From: Saccharina japonica
Taxonomy: Eukaryota; Sar; Phaeophyceae; Laminariales; Laminariaceae
Assembly: GCA_008828725.1 (NCBI GenBank)
Contig: MEHQ01002397.1
Coordinates: 124,001 to 188,000 of the forward strand
Length of the DNA: 64,000 bases
Reading direction: 5' to 3'
Numbering within the stretch: the stretch's first letter is position 1; every line of letters begins with the position of its first letter. The position numbers and the translations under genes are program-made. The notes under the pieces were generated by a model. The model was not told where the DNA came from, ran no database searches, and saw nothing but the letters and a program-made list of their open reading frames with translations. Positions 34,637-45,264 of the stretch are shown here, piece by piece.

Positions 34637-37079
34637 CAGTACAGGACACCTAATAAGAAACAGGAATCTGGGCTCAGCCTGGATTTCCTAAATTTTTCAT
34701 TTTATAAGCCTCTTTCTTATTGAGCCTCTTTCTTATTTCTCCGGGCAGAAATCGAAAACCGAGCTGGTTTCTTATTTTGTACCAACTCATACTACTTTAT
34801 TACTGTAATATCGCCATTGACCGTACCCCCTCATTGATTGCGCATGCGCACGTTCGGCGTCCGAACTATTCCGCGTGTACTCTTACTGGGGGGCACTGAC
34901 GCCAAGGAAGCGTGCTCGGCAACGGAGTTGGAACGTTTTCGTTTTCGTCCCTTCCCTTTGCGTTAATCATTAGTCAGAAATCTCTTGTCCGCCTTCACCC
35001 TCTTCCTCGCTTTCGGAAAGCTGCCCTCTACGAGATCACTATCGCTTGGCAACATCTACACCGCGCACACCCGATTCCTTCCTCCCTTCCTCGTCGTCAC
35101 TCCCCTTCCACTCTTTATCCGCTCCTGCCCCTTCTTCACTCTCACTGCCATTGCTGCTGCTACTGTTCTCTTTAAACCGCTTTCTTCGCTGTAACCACCC
35201 CCCCCCTCCCCCACCCTCTCCCTTCCTGTCTCTCATCATCGCTGACTTTCTTCCCCTCATCGTTGTCCTCCTTGCCACGTCCAGCGCCCGCCCTGGTCGA
35301 TGTCCCCGTTGCCCACTCGCTGCGGTGGCGCCAGTAGCTCACGTTCAAGCATTCTAGAAAACGAAGCAGCCTCACTCAGTAGCACCCACGAACCTTATGC
35401 CGTGGCCTCGCCAACAGCAGTGCACTTCCCGAGTGGAAACCTCATACCGAGCATCTTGCCGGTTCGCGCGATTATCACCATATAGTCGGAATCCTGGCGC
35501 GTCCGTGCCTGTACCCGTCGTGTGAGGAAACCCTTTATCAATCCCAACACCCGGCACAGCATGATGTCCGGATTCACGAGTGATGCATCGAGGGCCGGAG
35601 GAGGCGAGCGGACAAACTCATAACCCGGTGGGAGTTTCAGGGGCAGTGTCTTGCCATCAGCGTCGTGGTCGTCATCTTCGTTAAGCATAGCTACGTCGTC
35701 CGATCCACGAAGTTGCCCGGTGCGGTCACCCTCCGTTTCGTCCTCGCCATCCTCGTCGCTCGACCCTTCGTGATGGTCTTCGTCCGCTGGAGTAAAGGGC
35801 TTCACATCATCCGGGAGTTCCTTGCCGTCAACGGCGCCCATGAACGTGTACGGCCCGTCCAGGCCTTCGAGGTTGATGAGGTTATCGTCGGTACCGTCTG
35901 CTGTCATCGCAAGCCCAGTCTTTTCAAACAGGCGTCTACGTTACAGCTGGCCCGAATCATCGTTTTTGATGGCCTCACCCACCCAGTGCGTCAGCAAGAC
36001 CCTAGCACGGTGGGAGGCAGACAGCTTGTTTGTGTCCCACGTTTCCACGTTGTCACTCTTTCCAACATTGCCTCGACAGCCTTCCCCATACCCAACTTGA
36101 CCAGCTGCCCGTATACTGCATCGACCGGCTGCACCTCATCCGTGTACCCTGATGGCAGCAGTACGGTGGCAAGATTATCTCACGGACTCCGGTGCTAGCG
36201 CTGCTGTAACGCAGTGCAGTATGGGTTGTGCAAGGGAGCAGGACCAACTCGCCGACTGTTTCTACGAGCCCCTGATGAACGCGTTCACGATGTCTTCCGA
36301 GCCAGCAGCAGCACGTGCTTGGGCTCTGCCCACTTTCGACGGTGTGGGACTCGCCGAAGGCTGTGGCCCTGGCATGGGTGCAGTTGTCGAGCCACTCGCG
36401 TCCGATCGCATTGGTCGGATTAAACTAAGAAGCTCCCCGAGCTCGCGGTTGTACTCCTCTTCGGGTCACATCGTAGCCCCCACAGCGTGTCAAGGTTGGA
36501 AAGAGAGGAGAGAAGGGAAAAGCAGCCTGTAGTACTGTAGCAGACCCAATGGCGTTCGCAGCCAGACTCAAATCGCTCTCAACATTGGATGAATTGAGAC
36601 ACAAGGGGAGCCTTGAATACGCAGCAGTTCGATGAGCTAAAGAGCGCTGCGCGCGAAGGCGATCATTCTGCATCAACATTTTCCTCCCTGCGGGGATGTT
36701 AAAAAAAATATACCCAATAAACTGTTTTCAGGTGTCCGCGTCGAAAAAGGCGTTTTTGAGGGGTGAAACAAATTGGAAAACTTGGAAAAATTGAAACGGC
36801 AAAACACATAATGTGTTAAAAAAACAATAAACTCTACGAGTACACATCTGCTGTAACGGGTCACAAAACTGAAAAAGTGTGTTCGCTGAAAACCTGAAAG
36901 ATGTTAATCGCGACCACCAGGGGCAGGCAGCAGGGTTTCCTCGTCGGGGGTTCGCCCCAGGGGGGTAATAGGCCTTTCTTATTTTGCAGCGGGGACCCAG
37001 CCTCGAGTCTTTCTTATTTTTTGGGAAATGTCAGCCTGGCTTTCTTATTAGCCTGGTTCTTATTAGGTGTCCTGTACTG
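34637..37079 (-). mobile_element. Pogo-like (Tc1/mariner superfamily) DNA transposon, decayed
   Basis: Inverted ends start CAGTACAGGACACCTAATAA and continue AGAA(A/C)CAGG for about 27 bases. They are flanked by TA at 34635-34636 and 37080-37081. The element is 2443 bp and carries remnants of a DDE_1-type transposase on the minus strand at about 35395-36190. The shoulders contain repeated TTTCTTATT words. A 173-bp MITE with the same ends sits at 53318-53490. The GC-rich, Ser/Pro-rich block at 34900-35350 has ORFs on both strands with no clear meaning. Confidence 0.82.
35395..36190 (-). pseudogene. DDE_1 (pogo-type) transposase, C-terminal portion, frameshifted
   Basis: Read on the minus strand, the first segment (about 36180-36040) contains DNLATVLLPS and TDEVQPVDAVYG. 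This is the DN..TD..QPVDAGYG pattern I know from DDE_1/pogo transposases of protists and algae. The next segment (about 36055-35935) has ETWDTNKLSASHRARVLLTH in a different frame. The third (35907-35395) continues as FEKTGLAMTADGTDD, an acidic linker and a C-terminal domain with LPPGYEFV and SPPPALDASLV. At least two frame changes and in-frame stops separate the pieces, so it is dead. It lies wholly inside the TA-flanked element. Family assignment rests on remembered motifs. Confidence 0.68.
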
Positions 37080-37159
37080 TATATTATTGCTGTTTTTGAG
37101 TCGCTGTCATCGAACGAGAAGAGCAAGAGCATCATCACATACCTGGTACGTACATAGTA

Positions 37160-37320
37160 CCACCACAACCACCCACAACCACCACCACCACCCACCACCA
37201 CACGAACCCCAGCCACCACGAGCCACAAGATTCAGGTGCCCCTGCTGCTTGGCTGGTGGTGGTGGCTGGGGGTGCGCCTGTGGTGTGTGATGTGTGTGTG
37301 ACTTGGCTGAGCGTTTTCCA
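37160..37320 (+). repeat. CCA-rich hairpin repeat, copy 2, loop reversed
   Basis: It has the same flanks as copy 1: a CCA run on the left, GTGTGTGATGTGTGTGTGAC and TTGGCTGAGCG on the right. The stem (37207-37219 with about 37257-37270) is the same, but the loop is the reverse complement of copy 1's loop with one substitution. Copies 1 and 2 lie just outside the two ends of the pogo-like element in direct orientation. Confidence 0.7.
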
Positions 37321-37329
37321 GGTATCATA

Positions 37330-38154
37330 TACATATAATATATGCATACTGCTGTGTATATTATACGAGTGTTCAATGTTTGACTGAAATAACTCTTATT
37401 GATAGTCCGGGGTGACAAAATAGGCTAACGTATTGCTGCTGCTGCTGAAGGTACTTTTTTTTTGCATTTTGTTATTCCTTTTTTTCACGTATACCTACGT
37501 ACGTATTTGACCTGCCGAGTAAACAAATATGATGCCATACGTTTCCGGCCGCTGCTGCTGCTGCTGCTTTCCTTCTTAATTTTGTTTCATTTTTTGACGA
37601 TAACTTGATCTTGGAACCATTGTACCTTTTTATTTTTTTCACGTATACCTACCGATCTGGATGTCGACGGGTAGAAAGGAAGGTTTAATGTGAAGAACAC
37701 ACACACACACACCGATCCATTCCTGTACAAGGTTTTGCGCTGACGCTCATCGCTTCACTAGAATTGTTGGTGGATGGTGTCGGGACAACCGGCCCAGGGA
37801 TCAACCGACCCACTCAGTTATTACTCTCTCACCCACAACCCACAACGGACCCCCACCAACCTATATACTTGCGCATGAGCCAAAAAAGGTGTATGTGCTG
37901 ACACAAATCGCTTAGAATACAAAACGATACAATCAATGTCAATTGCAGGAACACAGCAAAAAGAGAAAAACCGCCAACGCAGTAGCTTAATGCAGTTAGG
38001 AGTTTGCCCACTTGAAGGCGTCTGTCACGCTCCTCATTCCCACCGTTCTTGTAATCTATTAATTAAGCATATAGACACTCCTTTTCCCTTCTTGAAGGCT
38101 CGTACTGCTGCAATAAGTGCACACTGAATTGTGTCGGTTGAGAAAAGGTTTTTC
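37330..38154. other. No recognised gene; microsatellites
   Basis: CTG triplet runs lie at 37433-37447 and 37551-37569, and a CA dinucleotide run at about 37699-37713. Two patches share TTTTTTTCACGTATACCTAC (37482-37502 and 37632-37652), a short direct duplication. The ORFs are short and unsupported. Confidence 0.4.
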
Positions 38155-38347
38155 AGTCCGACGCAAGTCGACGAAGGAACAAAGTGCTGCAATGTTATTA
38201 TCGCGGTAAAAGATGCAAGGCACGTTTCGTCGTGGGGATGTGGGAGAATAGGCTAATTAGAGACCCCGGATCTGGGTTACGACCAAAGAGGGAGAGAGGA
38301 AAGAAGGGCGAAGAAAATAATAATATTAATGAACAGAAAACAAAAAT
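38155..38347 (+). repeat. SINE copy 2, 5'-truncated
   Basis: It starts at the CCGACGCAAGTCGACG block and keeps the conserved domain, here GAGACCCCGGATCTGGGTTA, then the purine-rich GAGGGAGAGAGG stretch and an A-rich tail. The tRNA-like head is missing or unrecognisable. Confidence 0.65.
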
Positions 38348-38746
38348 ATGGAATGAAAATGAAAATATCTTTCGGACAGGGTATCATCCACAATGATGGT
38401 GAAAACGTGTTTTTTTTTGCTGATCTCTGTTGGACGTTTCGTTTCGTGGGTTTGGTGTCCACGTTCTAACTGCTCGTAGGTCGTTTGTTTTATTAACCGA
38501 CTGTCCTACCTGGTATATGATACCAGACACGAAAACTTCGCGTATCATGTCATGTGTATCATCTGCACACTTCGTACCTTGTAGACTTAGTAGGTCGAAC
38601 CCGTCAAGACTATTAATACCAGTACCACCGCGCACCTGCTTCGAACGTGGCCCTTTTCTGCGTTGGTTTCGATTCCCTTTCAGTGTTGCCTTCCGGTATT
38701 ATCTCTTGTGACAAGAAAAAATTGCTATATACGTAAATATACCTGA

Positions 38747-39124
38747 CTTGGTGAATTGCTAGCTCGGTACTTTCCCTTGGTTATTTCTGGTGTTCTTTCT
38801 TGGTTTTACTTCGGTGGTGCATTGCCTGTCGTAGCTAATAACGGTCCATGTCTGAGAAAAAGAGTGTTCCACACTAACTTCAGTACGACCGCTCGCGAAT
38901 GCGTTGCTTCCCAGGAGGTCTTAGGGAGAGAGGGTTTTGCGGCCCTTCCTTACGAGAGGGCCTGTAGTGTGCTGAGGCTCTGCAAGAGAAAACAACCGAA
39001 CGTACGCACCATCTTGGTTGATCCTGAACTTTACGAGATAGAATCAAGCTGCGCACGAGATCATGGCCTCGACAGGATACCATACGAATCACGATGCTCT
39101 CCCCAGCTAAACAAAGACACGTAG
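38747..39124 (+). CDS. Unrecognised Cys-containing ORF, possible internal or last exon
   Basis: An open frame of about 125 codons ends at TAG 39122-39124 and has no in-frame ATG near its start. If real it must begin in an upstream exon. The first ~25 residues are hydrophobic (YFPLVISGVLSWFYF), then a Cys-bearing region with charged residues. This would suit a membrane-anchored or secreted protein, but no family is recognised. An acceptor-like AG lies near the start. It may also be a chance open frame. Confidence 0.25.
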   Translation, partial: LGELLARYFPLVISGVLSWFYFGGALPVVANNGPCLRKRVFHTNFSTTARECVASQEVLGREGFAALPYERACSVLRLCKRKQPNVRTILVDPELYEIESSCARDHGLDRIPYESRCSPQLNKDT

Positions 39125-39289
39125 TTAAGTACTATTTGCCACTCCGAGCATTTTGGGTTTTCGAGGGTCCATGCACAAAAAGTGCAAGTATTGTGTCGAG
39201 AAAAAAACATGCACCCCATAACAAGAAGCATAAAGTTTACTGAAGCTCACGTGGGATGCCGAGCCAAGCTGAACGTGGTGCAAAGAGGA

Positions 39290-39747
39290 TCAGTCCCCAG
39301 CCGTCGGCGCAAGTGGAGGAGGGGTCTCGTCCGTGGAACCAGGGGCTTCTACTGCACTTGACCCCTGGTGAGCGTATGACGATAAGACGGAGTTGCCCAA
39401 GGGTGAGGTAAGAAGCGGTACGCTTAGTGTACGAGGTATGAACAACGGGGGGGGTGTAGGCACCTCAAAATCGTTCCTTCTGTCCGAGAGTTTTTCAACT
39501 ACAGGGATTATCACCGGAGAAAACCGGAAAAATCGGAGAAACTTCGCAGTACTTTTGTTTTTTTCGTAGAATCACGAAAATAAAACGAACAGCCCGGTCG
39601 AGCCCGGTATGAAGTTACGAATAAATCTACATCAACGCCTGGCAGTTTGACCACCGATCGATATATATTATATTCGTATGAGAAAACGGGAGGCCTGCTC
39701 GGCAGCACAAGCAAATTAATCTCCTCTCTACCCAATGTCGGCGTCAT
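39290..39747 (-). CDS. Unrecognised ORF pair, possibly one gene with a frame change
   Basis: The upstream ORF (39747-39511, true ATG, 78 residues) contains VVKLPGVDVDLFVTSYRARP and a basic end. The next ORF (39514-39290, 74 residues) is Pro/Ser-rich and starts where the first stops, in another frame. The junction is in a run of TTTTCCGG words where a one-base change would shift frames. Composition looks protein-like, but no family is recognised and there is no conservation evidence. Confidence 0.3.
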
Positions 39748-39870
39748 TTAAGCCCTTGTAGCCGGTACTTTGTAATTATCGACGACGATGAGGAGGACGG
39801 CGAGGTGGCCGCTGTGAAGCGTTCGCAACTAGCTAAGCCGCGCCTAAGATTTGCAGGGAATCAACTTGGG

Positions 39871-40092
39871 CGGTGGTTCCCTCAGCGAAGACTCCCGGTT
39901 TTGTATAGTAGCGGCGTGCTTATTTCGACCGGTCTATTCGCAATTATCTTCTGATTTTTTTGGGAAATTTGGTGTACCGTGAAAATCGAACTATTTTTTA
40001 AAAACAACTTGAAAAAAGACCGATGTGATTATGCACCAGTTCCCAGCAGTACGAGTACGTAGCAGCACGACACACACGGTGCCGTCACCCCA
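39871..40092 (+). repeat. Perfect 222-bp inverted repeat, left arm
   Basis: By eye, every base matches the reverse complement of 45043-45264. The right arm begins one to two bases after the assembly gap. Perfect identity over 222 bp contrasts with the diverged repeats elsewhere in the window. It may be a recent transposon terminal repeat or an assembly duplication around the gap. Confidence 0.8.
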
Positions 40093-40107
40093 GCAATCCT
40101 CTTGATC

Positions 40108-40399
40108 ATGGCCGACGGTCAGTCGCAAGCGGCCAAGCGCTCAAAGGCCGAGGGTGGTCCGTCGGCTTCCCTCTCGGGCGGTGCTTCCTCTCCCGCAGCC
40201 GGAAGAAGAGTAGGAGACGAGATGCTTCCCGACAGGTTGTGCAAAATAGCCCCAAGGAAAGCCGAGGGACACATGAAGCATTTTTGAGAAGATGGAAAGC
40301 ATGGTGTGCCCCTGTCCAGCGACGATGAGAGCCCTGACGGTTGCAGCGGAGCGTGTTGTACGAGCGGTGGTACCCTCTTTGTGCGTGTGTACTGTCCAG
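40108..40399 (+). CDS. Unrecognised candidate first exon, broken by a frame change
   Basis: An ATG in good context (ATCATGGCC) starts a 59-residue frame to 40287 beginning MADGQSQAAKRSKAEGG. It is Ser/Ala/Gly-rich, then basic (RLCKIAPRKAEGHMKHF). After a T-run near 40279-40284 the coding-like signal continues in another frame (EKMESMVCPCPATMRALTVA) to CAG/GTAGGT at 40397-40403, a good splice donor. This suggests a first exon with a one-base frame change, or a sequencing error in the T-run. No family is recognised. The start lies 16 bases after the perfect inverted-repeat arm, so the gene may belong to a mobile element. Confidence 0.4.
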
Positions 40400-41849
40400 G
40401 TAGGTACCGCTGCCGAGTGCGTCAAAAGATAAATTGTACGTACGGTTTTGAGGCCTGGTTTGTCTTTGTATTTTGCTCTTTTGGTACTTTCTACGTACGT
40501 ACGTACACATCCTTCCGGATACTCGTACGCATTGAACATCAAAAGTTACATTATTGTTCAGAGTACAAGTTAGTACGTAGTAGTACCAAATATATTGTAA
40601 CCTCATACCTGGCTATATATAGGTATGTATGTACGTACGTACATATGTATAAATATGTACATATATAGATGATGTGTCTTCGTTTTTTTCTGTATACGAC
40701 CAGATGTTTATGTATACATATTATACTTCGTACGATACCTCGTACAGCAGCAGGAGTTGTATATATGAGTATGCATATTATCAATAGTATATACCAGGTA
40801 TAGTATATACCAGGTATACAAGGCTTGCTGGGAAAATCAGGTAGCGGGAGACACGGAAAACTAACGAACATAAAAAAGGCATACTGCGATCAATAATGCA
40901 CAGACAGGTAAGGTCGTCCAGTGAATACTAATAATCACCCTCTTGGAAAATGCATACATGAAAAAGCCTTCATAAAAAAAACGATCTCCCCCGCGTAAAT
41001 ATCGAGTGCACCCTCCCTCCCCCCTCACCCCCCTCACCCCCCCACCCCCCCGATACCTTCACCATTCATAGAACAACGAAGCACACGAACAACGGAACGA
41101 AGAGTCGATCACAGACAACAGATGAAAAACTCTTGACACTATAAGTGCTACTGTAGTGTTATACTTGTACGTGAATCTATTTTGTTTTTGGGGTGGGCAC
41201 TCTACCTAATGTTCATGTATATGTACAGCAGAGCGCTGTATGAAGGGCTCTCCCGGCAGAATCCTGACTGCGCAATATTACTGGGGACCATAGTTAACAG
41301 GACCTATGGTGTGCTCAAAAAAACTACATATTTACCTGTTTTTACACACAATATGTGGTCCTATTTACTATGGTCCTCCGGAATAGTTGGATTTTCGGAA
41401 AATTACGATGCAAAAGAATGAGTAGATGCCCCCCTGCGGCTGTGTTGCATACACTTGCAGGACCCGCCCCCCATTCCCCACACGAGTGCGACTAGAAACT
41501 TGTTACACCCCCGCGCAATATATCCTCCCTCGACACCCTTCCGGGTCCCCGCGTACAGGGTGCTTAGCCGCCAGGAGGAGAAGATCAACGGACGCGATAA
41601 CTTGCCTATGTTCTTGCGCGCACGGTTCGGAACAACCTGCAGTACCAGGCGGCGTAGGGGATTGGGTGTACGGGGGGCGGCAACCTGTTCCTGAGTGAAG
41701 CGCATAGCAGCGGCAAATATTGATGAATGGCATGCTTTGCTTTGTGTCGACAAGTAAGCCTGTACAAAAGGCGTTGCTTTAGTGTAGAAAAAAAGCTTGT
41801 CGGAACTTCGTTTGCTATGATCGAACTTGCTTTTTTACAGGCCGTGGGC

Positions 41850-43760
41850 AATCTTTCGTCGTCAAGATAGTTTGCCGAATGTGTCGAACCCGCTGAGGAC
41901 CGCAGCGCGAAAAAAGTGTTTTTCGACTTGTTTTCGGGGTGGACAGGACTATACATACTAATGCCGGTATGAATTTCTCGGTTTTCACGTGCGAAAGCAC
42001 ATTTTTCATGTCGAATCTAACTTTGCAGAATCATTTTGTTTTTCGTCGCACGGTTTGGAATGACGTCTACAATATAGGTTCCGAGATTCGCCTAGACGCC
42101 ACCTATATTTCGTCTTCAAGGTAGTTTGCCGAATGTGTCGAACTAACGGATAACAGCAGCGCCGAAAACAGTGTAATGGCCTGTTTTTTGTCTGGGTGGG
42201 CAAGACTATACATACTAAAGCCGGTACTGAAATTCTCTGTCCCGCAACGTCCGTACATACACACAAGCCGCAGGTTCGTTGATTCCTCTAGATGTCAGCT
42301 ATCTTTCTGCAGCGAGTTGCTTTCACTAATATACAAAACCGAAGGGAACAGCAGAGCCAAAGATAGTGTATTGGCACTTTTTGTCGGTGTTGTACGAGGC
42401 TATGTATACTACAATTTCAGTACACTATTTAGGATTTATTGAGCAGAAAAGGTCAATTTTACGTGAAAGCTAGGTTTGCCGTATTGCAATTATCCGACAC
42501 GCAACGTCAGCGACTTAGAGAAAACCACATGTCCCCAGATTTGTCTAAATCTAAGCTATCTTCCTGCAGCGATTCGTTGCCTAATATACTGAACCTAGGG
42601 AGAACAGCAGAGCCAAAGATAGTGCATTGGCACCTTTTTTCGGTGTCGTACCAGGCTATGCATACTAATTTCAGTATACTATTTCGGATTTCTTAAGCGG
42701 AAAATATCAATTTTACGTGAAAGCTAGGTTCGCCGTATTGCAATTATCCGACACGCAACGTCAGCGACTTATAGAAAACCACATGTCCCCAGATTCGTCT
42801 AAATGTAAGCTATCTTCCTGCAGCGATTCGTTGCCTAATATACTAAACCTAGGGAGAACAGCAGAGCCAAAGATAGTGCATTGGCACCTTTTTTCGGTGT
42901 CGTACCAGGCTATGCATACTAATTTCAGTATACTATTTCGGATTTCTTGAGCGGAAACTATCAATTTTACGTGAAAGCTAGGTTCGCCGTATTGCAATTA
43001 TCCGACACGCAACGTCAGCGACTTAGAGAAAACCACATGTCCCCAGATTTGTCTAAATGTAAGCTATCTTCCTGCAGCGATTCGTTGCCTAATATACTAA
43101 ACCTAGGGAGAACAGCAGAGCCAAAGATAGTGCATTGGCACCTTTTTTCGGTGTTGTACCAGGCTATGCATACTAATTTCAGTATACTATTTCGGATTTC
43201 TTGAGCGGAAACTATCAATTTTACGTGAAAGCTAGGTTTGCCGTATTGCAATTATCCGACACGCAACGTCAGCGACTTAGAGAAAACCACATGTCCCCAG
43301 ATTTGTCGAAATGTAAGCTATCTTCCTGCAGCGAGTTTCGTTGCCTAATATACTGAACCTAGGGAGAACAGCAGAGCCAAAGATAGTGCATTGCCACCTT
43401 TTCTCGGTGTTGCACCAGGCTATACATACTAAATTCAGCACACTATTTCGGATTTCTGGAGCGGAAAAGGTCAATTTTACGTGAAAGCTAGGTTTGCCGT
43501 ATTGTAATTATCCGACACGCAACGTGAACGACTTCGAACAAACCACATGTCCCTAGATTCGTCTAAATGTAAGCTATCTTCCTGCAGCGAGTTTCGTTGC
43601 CCAATATACTAAACGTAGGGAGAACAGCAGAGCCAAAGATAGTGCATTGTCATCTTTTGTCGGTGTTGTACGAGGCTATGCATACTAAATTCAGCACACT
43701 ATTCCCGATTTCTGGAGCGGAAAAGGTCAATTTTACGTGAAAGCTAGGTTTGCGGTATTG
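41850..43760 (+). repeat. Satellite array, ~254-bp monomer, about eight units (copy 1)
   Basis: Marker words (CTATRCATACTAA) occur near 41945, 42200, 42399, 42653, 42907, 43161, 43414 and 43673, mostly 253-259 bases apart with one shortened unit. The four middle units are nearly identical, so they were homogenised recently. The outer ones are diverged. Each unit gives an ~85-residue plus ORF and a ~78-residue minus ORF, both products of the repeat. Confidence 0.85.
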
Positions 43761-44283
43761 CAATTATGAACCCCGCTGCGTCACGAATTACGCAAGCTTA
43801 GTATGTTCCCGTATTCGTCTAGACGTCAGCTATCTTTCTTCGCCGAGGTCCGTCGCCGAAGCGGTCCAACTCACGGAGAAGAACGCCTTTCAAAACACTC
43901 CCTTTTGCGTGCGGAGGTCCGACTACGCGAACCTGCGCAAAAATGCCTCGAACACAATCGAACACCAAAACCAGGATTTCTACTGCTGTGCATCGCATCG
44001 CGCTGCAGTTTCGCAGCAGGTGGCCTTGCAGAGCCCTTTGCTGCGATATTGTTCAAAGTCGCCGGTGAAAGGCATGTATAGAGTCGTTTGCGGGGCGGGA
44101 AATGTACACGAGGCGTCTGGTACCTCCGGCGGGCCCCTAAGGGCTTATTTTGACCCAAATACAACATTCTGTACCCAAAGAGTGCTTGTACGTGACCGAA
44201 TGATTTTTTGCGGGCAGCCGATCAGCTTCCCACAAGGCAACGGTGCCTTGAACACAATAAGCTGTGAGTGGGACTCTACCTAG
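43750..44283 (+). CDS. Unrecognised Cys-rich ORF downstream of the satellite
   Basis: An open frame of about 177 codons without a convincing ATG at its start; it opens inside the last satellite unit. Cysteines are frequent (for example FYCCASH, VVCGAGN, FCTQRVLV). Copy 2 (from 55667) keeps the same frame for 72 residues, then has a stop and other changes. The frame has not been maintained in both copies. It may be an exon captured by the repeat or non-coding. No family is recognised. Confidence 0.3.
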   Translation: MRYCNYEPRCVTNYASLVCSRIRLDVSYLSSPRSVAEAVQLTEKNAFQNTPFCVRRSDYANLRKNASNTIEHQNQDFYCCASHRAAVSQQVALQSPLLRYCSKSPVKGMYRVVCGAGNVHEASGTSGGPLRAYFDPNTTFCTQRVLVRDRMIFCGQPISFPQGNGALNTISCEWDST

Positions 44284-44612
44284 GGCGCCCAGCCCCTAAT
44301 GGGGTCTCTATCGTGCAGGGCGCTAAGCCCCGACCAGAGCCGGTCGGACCCAAAAATGAGAGCCCACCGGTTCTCAACACATAGCGCACCAAAAACAGCC
44401 AAATTTCAGCAGGCGCCTTGATTTGGGTAGTTGGTAGTCCCCTCACCTTGTGGAGTCGCCATGGTGCCGCAGGCCCACGCCGTGCTGACCGCCCAAATAA
44501 GCCACCTAGCGATAGCCATGCCTTTGGTGCGATTTTTGTTTTATATCTCCTACGTGCCAGCATTTCATTGGGCGGAAAGTTGACAGTCCCGTAAACGAAA
44601 CCGTCAAACAAA

Positions 44613-44708
44613 ATATGTTTTTTTGGTCGAAAAATTGAAAGCGGGACCCAGGGGATGGTCGACAGCCACCGTGGCCTTTGTCCCGCTTTCAATTTTTCGA
44701 CCAAAAAA
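44613..44708. other. 29-bp-stem palindrome at the edge of the assembly gap
   Basis: TTTTTTGGTCGAAAAATTGA and following bases (about 44619-44647) recur inverted at 44680-44708, ending exactly where the N run begins. In copy 2 the matching site (56526 onward) is not palindromic: after the GTCGACAGCCACCG block it continues into transposase sequence. The inverted piece looks like an assembly or library artefact at the contig end, or a local inversion. Confidence 0.65.
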
Positions 44709-45041
44709 NNNNNNNNNNNNNNNNNNNNNNNNNNNNNNNNNNNNNNNNNNNNNNNNNNNNNNNNNNNNNNNNNNNNNNNNNNNNNNNNNNNNNNNNNNNN
44801 NNNNNNNNNNNNNNNNNNNNNNNNNNNNNNNNNNNNNNNNNNNNNNNNNNNNNNNNNNNNNNNNNNNNNNNNNNNNNNNNNNNNNNNNNNNNNNNNNNNN
44901 NNNNNNNNNNNNNNNNNNNNNNNNNNNNNNNNNNNNNNNNNNNNNNNNNNNNNNNNNNNNNNNNNNNNNNNNNNNNNNNNNNNNNNNNNNNNNNNNNNNN
45001 NNNNNNNNNNNNNNNNNNNNNNNNNNNNNNNNNNNNNNNNN
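44709..45041. other. Assembly gap, 333 N
   Basis: An unbroken run of N. ORFs called across it are meaningless. A further single N lies at 54088. The gap falls where copy 1 of the long repeat should continue into the Harbinger-like transposase seen after copy 2. Confidence 0.99.
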
Positions 45042-45042
45042 A

Positions 45043-45264
45043 TGGGGTGACGGCACCGTGTGTGTCGTGCTGCTACGTACTCGTACTGCTGGGAACTGGT
45101 GCATAATCACATCGGTCTTTTTTCAAGTTGTTTTTAAAAAATAGTTCGATTTTCACGGTACACCAAATTTCCCAAAAAAATCAGAAGATAATTGCGAATA
45201 GACCGGTCGAAATAAGCACGCCGCTACTATACAAAACCGGGAGTCTTCGCTGAGGGAACCACCG
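45043..45264 (-). repeat. Perfect 222-bp inverted repeat, right arm
   Basis: Exact reverse complement of 39871-40092, starting just after the gap. Confidence 0.8.

Larger units (their letters stand above)
40662..44680 (+). repeat. Long repeat, copy 1, with an eight-monomer satellite
   Basis: It is collinear with 53071-56570 at roughly 85-95% identity by eye, starting at the shared ATAGATGATRTGTCTTCG block. In order it holds TA/TACG-rich simple sequence, a C-rich tract at about 41008-41053, a unique-looking stretch (41180-41850), the ~254-bp tandem array (41.85-43.76 kb), an ORF-bearing segment (43750-44283) and a GC-rich block. It lacks the 173-bp MITE that copy 2 carries, preserving the empty site at 40955-40956. 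It runs into a palindrome and the assembly gap. Confidence 0.75.

Noticed and set aside
34324-34649. Overlapping ORFs rich in His, Pro, Gly and Trp at the CCA hairpin
   Set aside because: They are open in several frames on both strands because of the triplet repeat. No single frame is favoured.
35665-36198. 177-codon plus-strand ORF
   Set aside because: It lies antisense to the recognisable pogo-type transposase and has no motif of its own.
44604-45144. ORFs of 130-170 codons across the gap
   Set aside because: They consist mainly of unknown residues translated from the N run.
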